A stretch of DNA of 64,000 bases from an uncultured Lactobacillaceae bacterium (GCA_945273735.1 CALYPJ010000006.1:1-64000), one strand, 5' to 3'. Numbered from the stretch's first letter, positions 6,829-17,834 are shown. Program-made: numbers and translations. Notes: generated from the letters alone by a model not told the origin.

Positions 6829-8067
6829 CTAATTATTATTGTTTGCAGTTAAATTAATAATTTGTAAAATAACATCTGCGGCTTTTTCCATTACTTGCAA
6901 AGAAATATACTCATAACGGCCATGCATATTTTCACCACCAGCAAAAAGATTAGGTGTTGGTAAACCCATAAATGATATCTTTGAACCATCAGTTCCACCT
7001 CTCACCGGCACCTCAATAGGTTTAATACCTAAATTTTTCATTGCTTTTTTCGCTAAATTAATGACTTCAGGATGTTCTTTTAATACTTCAGCCATATTAT
7101 AATATTGATTAGTAATTTTAACTTTAACTCTTAAACCATCATATTTTTTGTTCAACTGATTAGCAATTTCTTCAACTAACTTTTGACGATTTAAAAGTCC
7201 CTGACGATCAAAATCTCTAATAATATAAAACATTTCCGCATGATCAACTGTACCATTAAGTTTAGTCAGATGAAAAAATCCTTGACGGTCTTTGGTATTT
7301 TCAGGAAATTCATCTTGAGGTAAAGACTGATGGAAATCAATCGCAATTTGTAATGCATTAATCATTTTTTTATAAGCAACACTAGGATGAATTGAATATC
7401 CTTGAATTTGAACGTTTAAACTAGCGGCATTAAAAGTTTCCCATTCTAATTCACCTTCGGTACCTCCATCAATAGTGTATGCATAATCTGCTCCAAAATC
7501 GTCTACATCAAAATTATCCGCACCAAAGCCAGTTTCTTCATCCGTTCCAAAACCAATGCGAACTTTACCATGTTTAATTTCAGGATGGGCTATTAGATAT
7601 TCCATTGCAGAAACAATTTCAGTAACACCTGCTTTATCATCTGCCCCTAAAAGGGTTGTGCCATCAGTGGTAATCAAAGTATCACCAAAATATTTCTTTA
7701 AATTAGGCGAATTTACTATATCCAAATTATATCCACTTTTTCCAAGCGGAATTTTACTTTTCCCATCATAATTTTTAATAATCTGAGGTTGAACATTTTC
7801 TGAATTAAAATCAGCAGTATCAACATGGGCAATAAAACCTACAACTGGAACTTTTTTTGAAATATTAGCAGGCAATGTTGCTGTACAATAGTTACTTTTG
7901 GAATTTATTGTTACCTCTTTTAAACCAATTGTTTTTAATTCCTCAGCCAATTCTTTTAAAAATTGCATTTGATTTGGTGTCGATGGCCTTGTTGAGCTTT
8001 CAGCATCTGAACGAGTATTAATTTTAACGTAATGAATAAATCTGTCTAGTAAGTTTGTATACTTCAT
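6829..8067 (-). CDS. pepT: Tripeptide aminopeptidase (peptidase T)
   Basis: A 412-residue M20 zinc dipeptidase-type enzyme that releases the N-terminal residue from tripeptides in the cytoplasm. Zinc ligands and catalytic acids are visible: HVDTAD (His81, Asp83), LLGADDKAG, GTDEETGFGAD (Glu pair) and the C-terminal ENMHGRYEY His. The PVRGGTDGS substrate-side motif is intact. Full length for PepT (about 410). It overlaps nif3 by four bases and feeds the peptide-based nitrogen supply along with PepX in this window. Confidence 0.95.
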   Translation of the reverse strand: MKYTNLLDRFIHYVKINTRSDAESSTRPSTPNQMQFLKELAEELKTIGLKEVTINSKSNYCTATLPANISKKVPVVGFIAHVDTADFNSENVQPQIIKNYDGKSKIPLGKSGYNLDIVNSPNLKKYFGDTLITTDGTTLLGADDKAGVTEIVSAMEYLIAHPEIKHGKVRIGFGTDEETGFGADNFDVDDFGADYAYTIDGGTEGELEWETFNAASLNVQIQGYSIHPSVAYKKMINALQIAIDFHQSLPQDEFPENTKDRQGFFHLTKLNGTVDHAEMFYIIRDFDRQGLLNRQKLVEEIANQLNKKYDGLRVKVKITNQYYNMAEVLKEHPEVINLAKKAMKNLGIKPIEVPVRGGTDGSKISFMGLPTPNLFAGGENMHGRYEYISLQVMEKAADVILQIINLTANNNN

Positions 8068-8858
8068 TTGTCCTCCAAGTTAGGAATTTCCATTGCGGAT
8101 AATTTATTAGATTTAACAGTTAAAGTCGGAAACTCTTGTTGAATAATTGGCACCATTTTAAGTGCAAATATTTTTTCAACAACATGCCCTACATCTAACA
8201 CTGCATAATGAGAAATTTGAGCTTCTAAAAAATCATGATACTTAACATCACCTGTAATAAAAAGATCTGCTCCTGATTCAAACGCTGGTTTAATCCCACT
8301 AGCTCCAGCACCACCAATAATTCCAACTTTTTTTATTTGTCTGCCATTATCAAGAAATTTAATCATTTTAATTTTAAGTTTGTCTTTAAAAATTTTGATT
8401 AACTCATTTATACTTTTATTGGTTTCACCCATTCTTCCGAAATAATTGATTCCATTGATTGTTTTACCTGGACAGATTTTAGTCACGTTTTTTAAATTTA
8501 ATAATTCTGCTAAAAAATCATTCATTCCTGGTTCTCCATCATCAAAATTTGTATGAATACTAAAAACATTAATATTATGTTTGATTAATTCAGCATTCAT
8601 TTGACTACGAGGATGACTTAAATCTATAGTTTTAATTGGATGAAATATCAAAGGATGGTGACTAATAATAGTATCAATATTATTAGCAACTGCAGTTTGC
8701 ACTAATTGGGGGGTAACATCTAGAGTCGTTAAAATTTTTTTAACTTCTTGATCAGGATTACCGATTTGTAAACCAGGGTGATCCCATGTTGTTGCATTTT
8801 CTAAAGGATATTTTTTTGTTAGAAATTTAATGATGTCTGAAAGAAAAATTTTTTTCAT
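8064..8858 (-). CDS. Nif3-like dinuclear metal protein (YqfO family)
   Basis: A 264-residue Nif3/DUF34 protein. Metal-binding residues are visible in IISHHPLIFHP, HTNFD and near the C-terminus GHVVEK. Bacillus YqfO carries an inserted PII-like domain and is about 370 residues; this one is the short form without it, as in E. coli YbgI. Function is unsettled (annotated as GTP cyclohydrolase I type 2 homolog). It overlaps trmK, the standard partnership in Firmicutes. Confidence 0.9.
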   Translation of the reverse strand: MKKIFLSDIIKFLTKKYPLENATTWDHPGLQIGNPDQEVKKILTTLDVTPQLVQTAVANNIDTIISHHPLIFHPIKTIDLSHPRSQMNAELIKHNINVFSIHTNFDDGEPGMNDFLAELLNLKNVTKICPGKTINGINYFGRMGETNKSINELIKIFKDKLKIKMIKFLDNGRQIKKVGIIGGAGASGIKPAFESGADLFITGDVKYHDFLEAQISHYAVLDVGHVVEKIFALKMVPIIQQEFPTLTVKSNKLSAMEIPNLEDK

Positions 8859-9535
8859 AAATTATCCTCAATCGTTTTTATCACTTGATCTAAATCATTA
8901 ATTGATGCTATTTGATGAGCTTTTTGACGTTTAGATTTAATATTTTTTAATTTTTTAACTTCTTGAATCCATTTTTTTTTAAAAACAGTATTTTTTTCTT
9001 TTCTTAAAATAGGTCCAAGAAGGATATCGGAAGCCGAATATTTTTGTTTATCGTTTTGTAAATAAGCTACGATAAACTCATAAAAATGATTTTGCTCCTC
9101 AATTATTTTTTCTTCAGTAATTAGAAAATTATGCTCAAATAACCATTTTCTAAGTTGATTTTCGCTAGTGTTGGGTTCAAAAATATAACAAGCTTTTAAA
9201 GGAAGATCCTGAAAATTATCCATAATTTTTGTAATTAATTTACCACCCATTCCAGATATAATAACTACATCAAGAGTTTTCAAATCCAAAAGCGGTAATA
9301 AACCTGATCCCAAACGGGTTTCTATTTGAGATTGCAAATTATATTTAGCAATATTTGTTTGAGCATTTAAAAGAGGTCCCTCCTTAATATCGGTTGCGTA
9401 AATATGCTGTGCTTTTTTAGTTTGAATTAAATAAATCGGCAAGTAAGCATGATCAGTTCCAACATCAGCTAAATTAACAGTATCATTAGGTACCAAATCT
9501 GCTAATACCTTTAACCGTTGATCGATATTAATCAC
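8855..9535 (-). CDS. trmK: tRNA (adenine22-N1)-methyltransferase
   Basis: A 226-residue TrmK family protein that methylates N1 of A22 in bacterial tRNAs. The SAM motif is LADVGTDHAYLPIYLI near residue 21, followed by the TrmK signature VVIISGMGGKLI and the PNTSENQLRKWL segment. A C-terminal coiled-coil-like Lys-rich region is typical. Its stop overlaps by four bases with nif3 and its start abuts the rpoD stop, so it is co-transcribed with rpoD. Confidence 0.93.
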   Translation of the reverse strand: MINIDQRLKVLADLVPNDTVNLADVGTDHAYLPIYLIQTKKAQHIYATDIKEGPLLNAQTNIAKYNLQSQIETRLGSGLLPLLDLKTLDVVIISGMGGKLITKIMDNFQDLPLKACYIFEPNTSENQLRKWLFEHNFLITEEKIIEEQNHFYEFIVAYLQNDKQKYSASDILLGPILRKEKNTVFKKKWIQEVKKLKNIKSKRQKAHQIASINDLDQVIKTIEDNL

Positions 9536-10947
9536 TAAAGGAAATCCTTTAACTGTCTAGATCTACTAGGATGTTTTAATTTTCTTAAAGCTTTCGCTTC
9601 TATTTGACGAATTCGTTCACGAGTAACTCCAAATACTTTCCCAACTTCTTCAAGCGTTCTGACACGTCCATCATCAAGTCCAAAGCGTAATCGTAAAACA
9701 TTTTCTTCTCGATCGGTTAATGTATCTAAAACTTGTTCTAATTGTTCTTTCAATAGTTCATAAGAAGCATGTTCTTCTGGACTCGTAGCATCATAATCCT
9801 CAATAAAATCGCCTAAATGAGAATCATCTTCCTCACCAATTGGAGTTTCTAAAGAAACGGGTTCTTGAGCAATTTTTAAAATTTCTCTAATTTTGGAAGT
9901 TGGTAGATCCATTTCAGCACCTAATTCTTCTGGTAAAGGATCACGACCTAAATCTTGTAATAACATTCTTTGAATTCGAATTAATTTATTAATAGTTTCA
10001 ACCATATGTACTGGAATACGAATTGTTCGAGCTTGATCGGCTATAGCACGAGTAATTGCTTGGCGAATCCACCAAGTAGCATAAGTTGAAAATTTAAAGC
10101 CTTTTGTGTAGTCGAATTTTTCTACAGCTTTCATTAATCCCATATTACCTTCTTGAATTAAATCAAGGAACTGCATACCACGACCAACATATTTTTTAGC
10201 AATAGAAACAACTAATCTTAGGTTATCTTCTGCTAAAATTTGTTTTGCTTTGGTATCACCAGCTTCAATTCTTTTGGCAATTTCGACTTCTTCTTCGGCT
10301 TTTAGCAATGGAAACTGTCCAATTTCTTTTAAATACATTCGCACTGGATCATTAATCTTAACTCCAGCGGGAGCTGTTAAATCATCTTTCTTGATTTTAG
10401 AATTTTTTAGTGATTTTAAAGCTAAGTCAGACGGTTCACCCTTTTCATCAGTAACACTTATTCCTTCATCTTCTAGTCGTCCTATAATTTTTTCAAGTTC
10501 ATCACTATTATGTTCTTGAGTTAAATCAAGTCGATTTGCTAATTCATCATATGTAATTTCATGAGCTTTTTTATATTTAGTAACTAATTTTTGAAATTCA
10601 ATTTCTTTTGCATCAACAGCTGGAGCATTAGCAATAATTTTTCCTTTACGTCTATTAGTTTTGGACTGAGGAGACTTTTTTGAATTGGAAGAACTATTAT
10701 CAATACTACTTTTAGGATTTTCTTTATCTTTTAATAAAGTACTTGAAGAATCAGAAACATCATTTTTACGTTTTTTAGCTTTAACAATTGCTGTAGCTGG
10801 AATTTTAATTTTATTAGATTTCGTAACCGAATTTTTAATAATTCTAGAATTACTCTTTATCTGATCTTTATTTCGAATTGTCACATTATGTTTGTTTGGA
10901 TTTTTGTTAGAACTTTTTTCCTTTTCAATGTTTCTTTTATCTACCAT
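9535..10947 (-). CDS. rpoD: Primary RNA polymerase sigma factor (sigma A)
   Basis: The housekeeping sigma factor. Region 1.2 begins at [11 protein letters not shown] (about 200). Region 2 includes [19 protein letters not shown] and the -10-melting [14 protein letters not shown]. Region 4.2 is [19 protein letters not shown] near the end. The first 110 or so residues are a Lys/Ser/Asn-rich low-complexity extension not seen in the about 370-residue Bacillus protein. I set the start at ATG 10947, seven bases after GGAGG, rather than the TTG one codon earlier. It overlaps the dnaG stop by one base. Confidence 0.96.
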   Translation of the reverse strand: MVDKRNIEKEKSSNKNPNKHNVTIRNKDQIKSNSRIIKNSVTKSNKIKIPATAIVKAKKRKNDVSDSSSTLLKDKENPKSSIDNSSSNSKKSPQSKTNRRKGKIIANAPAVDAKEIEFQKLVTKYKKAHEITYDELANRLDLTQEHNSDELEKIIGRLEDEGISVTDEKGEPSDLALKSLKNSKIKKDDLTAPAGVKINDPVRMYLKEIGQFPLLKAEEEVEIAKRIEAGDTKAKQILAEDNLRLVVSIAKKYVGRGMQFLDLIQEGNMGLMKAVEKFDYTKGFKFSTYATWWIRQAITRAIADQARTIRIPVHMVETINKLIRIQRMLLQDLGRDPLPEELGAEMDLPTSKIREILKIAQEPVSLETPIGEEDDSHLGDFIEDYDATSPEEHASYELLKEQLEQVLDTLTDREENVLRLRFGLDDGRVRTLEEVGKVFGVTRERIRQIEAKALRKLKHPSRSRQLKDFL

Positions 10948-12749
10948 CAAGATACCTCCTGCTGTTTTATCCTGATCAATTTGATTAATTGTTTTACACT
11001 TTCATCTAACTGTGACTTTTGACCCAATTTTTGATAAAGATTAACTTTATCTTGCATTTTTTTTATTTTATTATTCAATTCTTCTTTTTTAATTACGGTA
11101 ATTAACCCAGCTACTTCCTTTTTATCCGTGGTAGTTGGACGATCCAACTCATTTATTGAAGTTGCCAGGCTAACTAAATCTGAAGGTAATATATTTAAAA
11201 ATTCATAAAAACGAACTTGACCTTGATTATCTTCGTAATACTGTTTAAATAATTCAAAAATAACTTCATAATCTGAATTAGGAAAAGTCCAATGGTATTC
11301 TTCATCAAGCCAGGAAAATAGATCATTGTTAAAAGCTAAAAAAAGCAATTCTCTTTGAGCACGCTCAAAACGATTATCAATTTGTTTTTTTACCGGTGCT
11401 AGATCATTTTTAATCAATCGCTGATTAATATGATTTTCTTTAGCCACTTGTTGATTAAATTGATTTTGAAGATTAATTAAACTAATTCCAGTAATCTGAG
11501 ATAATTCTTTTAAATAAACTTCCCTTTGAAGTGAATCATTTTTTAAATCACTAAATTTACTAAGAATACGCCTAACAAAATTTAATAAATCTTGTTCATT
11601 TTTTAAATCAATATTTTCTTGATAATAATCTAAACGAAAACGATACTTTGAAATCCGTTCTTTTTGAACTAATTTCTTAAAACTGTCCCCACCATATTTT
11701 TTTATATATTCATCGGGATCAAGTCCCCCTGGAATTGGTGCTACAAGTACTTCTAAATTTTTTTGCTTACTCAAATTATCTATTGCCTTATCAATTGCTG
11801 CTTTTCCTGGTGCATCACCATCATATACTAAAATTAAACGATTAGTAAATTTATTCAAAAGCCGTAATTGTTTTGCGGTAAAACTAGTTCCCATTGAAGC
11901 TACTGTATTTTTTAAACCAGCTTGCCAAGCACTAATTACATCAAAATATCCTTCCAATAAAACAGCCTCATGAGATTGAACAATCTCTGATTTTGCTCGA
12001 TTAAGATTATAAAGTAAATTTCCTTTATTAAAAATTTTACTTTGTTTACTATTTAAATACTTTGGTTCATTAGCTAAATTAAAATGTAAAGAACGGCCAC
12101 CAAATCCAACCAAATCACCGTTTTCATCATTAATTGGAATCATTACTCGATCTTTAAAATAATCATAAGTTTTAGTTTCTGTCGATGTAATTACGTTACT
12201 TTCTTTAATCGCATCTGGAGATAAATCTGAAGCGGCTTGCAGAGATTCAGTAAGTAAATTATTATCAGGTGCATAGCCTAATTGAAAAGTTTCCATAGTT
12301 TTAGGTAAAATATCCCTTTGTTTTAAATAATTTAAAGCGACATCTCCAATTTCAGTATGCTCTAAAACGTGATGATAAAAAGCTTGAGAAAAAGTTAAAA
12401 CTTTTTGAACAGCAACATTAACCGTTTTTACAGAATGATTCTGATAACGATAAGAGTCAAACGGAATTCCTCCAAATTCAGCAACTTTAGCCACCGCATC
12501 TACAAAACTAAGATTATCAATCATCATGATAAAATTAAAAACATTTCCACCACGGCCACAAGAAAAGCAATGAAAAATTTTTTTATGCTCATTAACTGAT
12601 AGAGATGGAGTTTTTTCTGCTTGAAAGGGACATAAGCCAAAATAATTTGCTCCCTGTTTCTTTAAATGAACATATTTACCAATTATATCGACAATGTTTA
12701 CTCGTTGATGAATATCATCAATTAAATCTTTGGGAATCCTTTGTGACAA
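10947..12749 (-). CDS. dnaG: DNA primase
   Basis: A 600-residue primase that makes RNA primers for replication. The zinc-binding domain lies at residues 36-66, the TOPRIM domain at about 258-340 ([33 protein letters not shown]), and the helicase-interaction domain at the C-terminus. The zinc site reads C40, Q43, C61, C64, so the usual His43 ligand of the CHC2 finger is Gln. His60 next to C61 could stand in. Otherwise the protein is full length. It lies between glyS and rpoD, the conserved order. Confidence 0.96.
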   Translation of the reverse strand: MSQRIPKDLIDDIHQRVNIVDIIGKYVHLKKQGANYFGLCPFQAEKTPSLSVNEHKKIFHCFSCGRGGNVFNFIMMIDNLSFVDAVAKVAEFGGIPFDSYRYQNHSVKTVNVAVQKVLTFSQAFYHHVLEHTEIGDVALNYLKQRDILPKTMETFQLGYAPDNNLLTESLQAASDLSPDAIKESNVITSTETKTYDYFKDRVMIPINDENGDLVGFGGRSLHFNLANEPKYLNSKQSKIFNKGNLLYNLNRAKSEIVQSHEAVLLEGYFDVISAWQAGLKNTVASMGTSFTAKQLRLLNKFTNRLILVYDGDAPGKAAIDKAIDNLSKQKNLEVLVAPIPGGLDPDEYIKKYGGDSFKKLVQKERISKYRFRLDYYQENIDLKNEQDLLNFVRRILSKFSDLKNDSLQREVYLKELSQITGISLINLQNQFNQQVAKENHINQRLIKNDLAPVKKQIDNRFERAQRELLFLAFNNDLFSWLDEEYHWTFPNSDYEVIFELFKQYYEDNQGQVRFYEFLNILPSDLVSLATSINELDRPTTTDKKEVAGLITVIKKEELNNKIKKMQDKVNLYQKLGQKSQLDESVKQLIKLIRIKQQEVS

Positions 12750-12774
12750 GCATTTACCTCAATTTTTATTTAAA

Positions 12775-14850
12775 TTAAATAACTAATTTTGTTAAGTCTC
12801 CCAAATTAGTTATTAAATTATCTAAAATTGCCATTTGAATATAGCGATTTTGACGTAATTCAACATTTTTGTCATTAATCATAGTTTTATCAAAATAATC
12901 TACAATTACTGGCACTAATTTTTTTAAATTAAAATATAATGTTTCAATATTTTTTGATTGATTCCAATCTTTTTCAATTATAGCAGTTTCTTTTGCTAAT
13001 TTTTTTTCGCTTTCATTAACAAATAAATTTAAATTAACTGACATTTTTTTATAATCAGCTAAATTTTCTTTCTTAAACAAACGTTGAACCCGAGAAAGAT
13101 TTTGAATAGTAAAAATAAAATCATTGTCACTTCGATGTTTAGATAATAAATTTGCTACTTCAAAAATCTGTAAAGGATTTAAATCCAAAATACAGTGAGT
13201 AGTTTTTATAATATCTGAATCAAATTTTTGATCATACATTTGTTGATCAACTCGATCTCGAATAAACTCATCAATTTCTAAAATATGTTTTTGAAATCCC
13301 ATAGGATGAATTAAATCTTTTTTTCCTTTTTGTAACTCATTAAAAATTCTACTTAAAGAAATATTCCATCGTCGGTCAATCATAATTCTAACAATTCCTG
13401 TAGTTTGCCGCCTTAAGGCATAAGGATCATTAGAACCAGTTGGAATCTGGTTAATACTAAAAAAAGATATCAAAGTATCAATTTTATCAGCGACTGCTAA
13501 AACTGATCCAACTATAGTTTGAGGTAATTCACCATTTGCTGACGTTGGTAAATAATGTTCAAAAATCGCTGCAGCAACTTGATCGTTAAATCCAGCTAAA
13601 CTAGCATAAATCTCTCCCATTACTCCCTGAAGTTCAGAAAATTCTCCAACCATTTGAGTCTGTAAATCAAAATCATAAATTTTACCAGCAGTAGATAAAT
13701 CGTTCAGTTCAGTGTTAGTTAAATTTAATTTTTGACCCAAATTTAGAGCAATATGTCTACTTCGTGCCATCTTATCATAAAGATTTCCTAAATCATCATG
13801 AAAACTAACATCTTTTAACTGAGAAACATAATCCTTAATAGGATGTTTTTGATCTTCTTGATAGAAAAATAGTGCGTCATCTAAACGAGCTTCTAAAACT
13901 TTTTCGTTTCCTTTAATAACATTATCTAAATATTCTTTATTTCCATTACGTACAGAAATAAACTTCGGAAGTAATTTATTATTATCATCAGTAACATAAA
14001 AATAACGCTGATTATCCTTCATTGAAGTAACTAAGACAGCATCAGGAATAGCCATATATTTTTTAGAAAAAGAGCCCATAAAAGCAGTTGGATATTCAAC
14101 AATATTAACAACTTCTTTTAATAAATCTTGATCTATTTGAACATTAAAATGATTTTTAATTGATATTTCTTTAATCTGATCTAAAATCATCTTTTTCCGT
14201 TTATCATGATTAGCAATAACAAACTCTTTTTTTAAAGCTAATTCATAATCAGTAGCGTTACTTAAAGATATTTCTTTACCTAAAAAACGATGTCCATAAG
14301 TTTTTCGATCCGCCTTTATATCTAAAATTTTAAAGGGAATAACCTGATCATCAAATAAAGATACTATCCAATGAATAGGTCGAATATATTCAAAAGAGTA
14401 ATTTGCCCAACGCATTTTTGTTTTAAAAGTTAAGGAAGTTAAAATATCTTTAATTCCAGGCAATATTTTTGTTGTATTTTTTCCCGGAACGTCTTTTTTT
14501 ACATATAAATACTTTTTATTTTTAATTGTTATTGTGGTCAAATCATCAGGCTTAATTTGATTCTTCTTAGCAAAACCTAAAGCAGCTTTCGTCCAATTTC
14601 CAGTCTCATCTTTAGCAATACTTAAAGATGGACCTTTAGCTTCAAATTTTAGATTATTCTGTTTATCAGCTAACCCAACTATCAATAAAGCAAGCCGACG
14701 TGGTGTAGAAAATTGTTCAATATGATCATAATTAATTTCATTTTGTTTCAAAAAAAGAGCGGTTTTATTCATAAATTGTTCAATTGAATTATCAATAACG
14801 TTAGCTGGGAGATCTTCTAAACCTAATTCTATAAGATAATTGTGATTCAT
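12775..14850 (-). CDS. glyS: Glycyl-tRNA synthetase beta subunit
   Basis: The 691-residue beta subunit of the alpha2beta2 glycyl-tRNA synthetase, which binds tRNA-Gly and supports charging by GlyQ. It begins NHNYLIELGLEDLPANVID, typical of the subunit. It contains FSTPRRLALL, SYEYIRPIHWIVSLFD-like sequence and the HD-type segment PTGSNDPYALRRQTTGI, and ends with an anticodon-binding-like helical region. Length is normal. The start codon shares a base with the glyQ stop. Confidence 0.96.
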   Translation of the reverse strand: MNHNYLIELGLEDLPANVIDNSIEQFMNKTALFLKQNEINYDHIEQFSTPRRLALLIVGLADKQNNLKFEAKGPSLSIAKDETGNWTKAALGFAKKNQIKPDDLTTITIKNKKYLYVKKDVPGKNTTKILPGIKDILTSLTFKTKMRWANYSFEYIRPIHWIVSLFDDQVIPFKILDIKADRKTYGHRFLGKEISLSNATDYELALKKEFVIANHDKRKKMILDQIKEISIKNHFNVQIDQDLLKEVVNIVEYPTAFMGSFSKKYMAIPDAVLVTSMKDNQRYFYVTDDNNKLLPKFISVRNGNKEYLDNVIKGNEKVLEARLDDALFFYQEDQKHPIKDYVSQLKDVSFHDDLGNLYDKMARSRHIALNLGQKLNLTNTELNDLSTAGKIYDFDLQTQMVGEFSELQGVMGEIYASLAGFNDQVAAAIFEHYLPTSANGELPQTIVGSVLAVADKIDTLISFFSINQIPTGSNDPYALRRQTTGIVRIMIDRRWNISLSRIFNELQKGKKDLIHPMGFQKHILEIDEFIRDRVDQQMYDQKFDSDIIKTTHCILDLNPLQIFEVANLLSKHRSDNDFIFTIQNLSRVQRLFKKENLADYKKMSVNLNLFVNESEKKLAKETAIIEKDWNQSKNIETLYFNLKKLVPVIVDYFDKTMINDKNVELRQNRYIQMAILDNLITNLGDLTKLVI

Positions 14851-15779
14851 TATTTTTTATCCCCCTTATTTTCAAAAAGATGCTCATCTTTTAAAGGAAA
14901 ACCCAATTTTTCCCTTTCAGATATAAACACTTTAGCTACTTTATGTGCCATCTTTCGAATTCGTCCCAAATAACCAGCTCTTTCTGTTACCGAAATAACC
15001 CCACGAGCATCTAATAAATTAAAAGTATGTGAACATTTCAAAATAAAATCATAAGCAGGATGAACTAATCCTTCATCCAACAAACGATAAGCCTCATGTT
15101 CATATTGCTGAAAAAGACTAAACAACATATTTGCATCACTAACTTCAAAAGAGTATTTTGAATGCTCAAACTCAGGTTCAAAAAAAATGTCCCGATATTT
15201 AACACCATCTCCCCATTCCAAGTCGTAAACTGAATTAACATTTTGAATATAAGATGCTAATCTTTCTAAACCGTATGTTATTTCGCTAGATACTAGATCT
15301 ACTGGAATTGAACCTACAACTTGAAAATAAGTAAATTGGGAAATTTCCATGCCGTCTAACCAAACTTCCCAACCAACTCCAGCACATCCCATTGAAGGGT
15401 TTTCCCAGTTGTCTTCTACAAATCTAATATCATGTTCCAATGGATTTATCTCGAGATATCTTAAACTATCAAGATAATAGTTTTGAATATTTTTGGGCGA
15501 GGGTTTCATTATTACTTGAAATTGATGATGTTGATAAAGGCGATTAGGATTTTCACCATAACGACCATCAACTGGTCTCCTTGAAGGTTCCACATAAGCT
15601 GCATGCCAAGACTCTGGACCAACTGCTCGTAAAAAAGTATAGGGGCTCATCGTACCGGCTCCTTTTTCTGTATCATATGCTTCCATTAAAAGGCAGCCTT
15701 TTTTGCTCCAAAATTTTTGAAGCCGCAAAATTATCTCTTGTACCGTGAGATATCGTTGTTGCATCCTAAGTTTCCCCAT
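14850..15779 (-). CDS. glyQ: Glycyl-tRNA synthetase alpha subunit
   Basis: The 309-residue catalytic alpha subunit (class II). It has [20 protein letters not shown] near the start, [37 protein letters not shown] and [13 protein letters not shown], all hallmarks. The start may be ATG 15779 or ATG 15764, which has GGGGAAA ahead of it and gives a more usual N-terminus. Only 27 bp separate it from recO, so the T-box leader often found before glyQS is absent here. Confidence 0.95.
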   Translation of the reverse strand: MGKLRMQQRYLTVQEIILRLQKFWSKKGCLLMEAYDTEKGAGTMSPYTFLRAVGPESWHAAYVEPSRRPVDGRYGENPNRLYQHHQFQVIMKPSPKNIQNYYLDSLRYLEINPLEHDIRFVEDNWENPSMGCAGVGWEVWLDGMEISQFTYFQVVGSIPVDLVSSEITYGLERLASYIQNVNSVYDLEWGDGVKYRDIFFEPEFEHSKYSFEVSDANMLFSLFQQYEHEAYRLLDEGLVHPAYDFILKCSHTFNLLDARGVISVTERAGYLGRIRKMAHKVAKVFISEREKLGFPLKDEHLFENKGDKK

Positions 15780-15806
15780 TTCATTTATCTATTTATATTT
15801 TATATT

Positions 15807-16550
15807 TTATGATGACCGATGTAATTTATCTATAAATGATTTTGTTTTTGGATATATTCCAACATAATTACTATAGATTTGATTACAAATAAAATCTAAA
15901 GTTTTCATGTTTTTCGGATCAATTTGCATTTTAGCTATCGACTTAACAGATCCAATTTTTAAAACTTGAATACACCTAACTATTCGAGAAGTTAAATGAA
16001 AGCGATAACGATCTTTTTCAAAATGATTCATACAAATCATTCCATCATATTTAAAAGAAAGATCTAATGGTAAATCACGACGGTGACAAATTTGACAAGA
16101 AAAAAAATCTAAATTAACGCCAAAAACATTTAAAAGTTTTAATTCAAAAGCATGTGTCAATGTAGGAGTATCAGCATTATTTTCAATAGCATCAAGACTG
16201 CACTCTAAAAGTTGAAACCAATTTGCAATTGGTTTAGAATCTTCAAAAGCACTATCATAAAGTGAAAAAATATACTGAACATAAGCACTTTTTTCAATAT
16301 CTTGATAAATTTTTTGATATATTTTCTCTGTAATTACCTCATTAATAAACGAAAAAGATTTGTCAGATATTTTACCGATGTATTCTCCTATAGTAAATGC
16401 TTGTAAACCATAGCTTAAACGATTTCTAGTTTTTCTGCCACGTTTCAGGAAAAAAGTTTTTTTGCCATAAATATCGGTTAAAACCTTAATTAAAAGATCA
16501 TCATCATGAAATTTTTTACGGTAAAAAACAATTCCTCTAAATTTTTCCAT
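15807..16550 (-). CDS. recO: DNA repair protein RecO
   Basis: A 247-residue RecO, which with RecF and RecR loads RecA on single-stranded DNA. It has the N-terminal OB fold (EKFRGIVFYRKKFHDDDLLIKVLT) and a helical part. There is one clear zinc-finger-like Cys pair (CQICHRRDLPLDL) and a later MICMNH. It overlaps the era stop (TAATG arrangement), matching the conserved era-recO-glyQ order. Confidence 0.94.
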   Translation of the reverse strand: MEKFRGIVFYRKKFHDDDLLIKVLTDIYGKKTFFLKRGRKTRNRLSYGLQAFTIGEYIGKISDKSFSFINEVITEKIYQKIYQDIEKSAYVQYIFSLYDSAFEDSKPIANWFQLLECSLDAIENNADTPTLTHAFELKLLNVFGVNLDFFSCQICHRRDLPLDLSFKYDGMICMNHFEKDRYRFHLTSRIVRCIQVLKIGSVKSIAKMQIDPKNMKTLDFICNQIYSNYVGIYPKTKSFIDKLHRSS

Positions 16551-17443
16551 TAATTTTTTTCTTTTTTATATCCTAAAGAATTTAAATAAGAGCTAGAGTT
16601 ACGCCACTTTGGTGCTTTTTTAACCCATAATTTTAAATTTACCTTTTCGTCTAACAATTTTTCAATTTGTTTACGTGAACTAATACCAATTTTTTTAATC
16701 ATTGAACCTTTAGCACCAATGATAATCTTTTTTTGAGAATCACGTTCCACATAAATTGTTGCTTCAATTACTCTTTTACCTTGAGAAAATTGACTCATAT
16801 CAAGGACTTCTACAGCACTAGCATGTGGTATTTCTTCATTTGTTAATTCTAAAATTGATTTTCGAATCAGTTCTGAAACAAAGAAAAACGTTGGCCTATC
16901 TGATAAATCCTCAATATCAAATAATGGCATTCCTTCTGGTAAATATTTAATAATTTCAGGTTCTAATGACGCAAAATTTTGACCAGTAGTAGCCGATAAT
17001 GGAACCATAGCTTTATATTTCAAATTATTTTTAAAATAGTCAGTAATTTCTAATAAAATATTGGGATGAATCAAATCAATCTTATTTAGAATTAATATAA
17101 CCGGGGCTTTTTGTTTATTTAATTTTTCAATAACAAATTTTTCCCCATTTTTTAAAGCAACACTAGTATCTACTAAATAAAGAATTAAATCCGCATCTTT
17201 AAAAGATTGATAAGAATAATCATCCATTTGTTTACTTAATAAATCCTTAGGTTTATGAATCCCAGGTGTGTCAATAAATACAATTTGTAGTTGGTTAGTA
17301 GTATATATCCCTTTAATCGCATTACGAGTAGTTTGGGGACGGGATGTTACAATTGATAATTCCGTTCCTAAAAAGCGATCCATTAAAGTTGATTTCCCCG
17401 CATTAGGTCGACCAACAATAGAAACAAATCCTGATTTAAACAC
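16550..17443 (-). CDS. era: GTPase Era
   Basis: A 30S ribosome assembly GTPase that binds the 3' end of 16S rRNA. G1 is GRPNAGKST, G3 is DTPGIH, G4 is NKID, and the C-terminal KH domain contains the RDSQKKIIIGAKGSMIKKIG loop. I set the start at GTG 17443, which has AAGGGTGA at the right distance; an earlier GTG at 17452 lies too close to that site. It overlaps the end of cdd by eight bases. Confidence 0.95.
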   Translation of the reverse strand: MFKSGFVSIVGRPNAGKSTLMDRFLGTELSIVTSRPQTTRNAIKGIYTTNQLQIVFIDTPGIHKPKDLLSKQMDDYSYQSFKDADLILYLVDTSVALKNGEKFVIEKLNKQKAPVILILNKIDLIHPNILLEITDYFKNNLKYKAMVPLSATTGQNFASLEPEIIKYLPEGMPLFDIEDLSDRPTFFFVSELIRKSILELTNEEIPHASAVEVLDMSQFSQGKRVIEATIYVERDSQKKIIIGAKGSMIKKIGISSRKQIEKLLDEKVNLKLWVKKAPKWRNSSSYLNSLGYKKEKN

Positions 17444-17834
17444 GACGATCACCCTTTAAATTAAAGCGCACAGGAAATAAATTCTTGAATAAATATTTCC
17501 TACTTAATCCATTTATATTTGCTAAAATCACTTCCGTATTTGCGGAAAAGAATTCAGCCATTACTTGCAAACAAGCCCCACAGGGAATAGTAACATCTTT
17601 AGTGTCTCCGACGACTACAATTTTTTTAAATTCATGCTCCCCCGCAGTAACCGCAGCAAAAATAGCATTACGCTCTGCACAACTAGTCAATCCAAATGAC
17701 GTATTTTCAATATTACAGCCTGAATAAGTAGAACCACTTTTAGTCATTAAAACTGCACCAACTGAAAAATGTGAATATGGTGTATATGCTCTTTTTCTAA
17801 CTTTAATAGCCTCAGCAATTAACGATTCATTCAT
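17436..17834 (-). CDS. cdd: Cytidine deaminase
   Basis: A 132-residue homotetrameric-type cytidine deaminase for pyrimidine salvage. Zinc ligands are Cys52 in CAERNA, with catalytic Glu54, and Cys85 and Cys88 in PCGACLQ. The N-terminal YTPYSHFSVGAVL substrate segment is intact. GAGGTGAT precedes the ATG. It sits between dgkA and era, the standard order. Confidence 0.95.
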   Translation of the reverse strand: MNESLIAEAIKVRKRAYTPYSHFSVGAVLMTKSGSTYSGCNIENTSFGLTSCAERNAIFAAVTAGEHEFKKIVVVGDTKDVTIPCGACLQVMAEFFSANTEVILANINGLSRKYLFKNLFPVRFNLKGDRRV

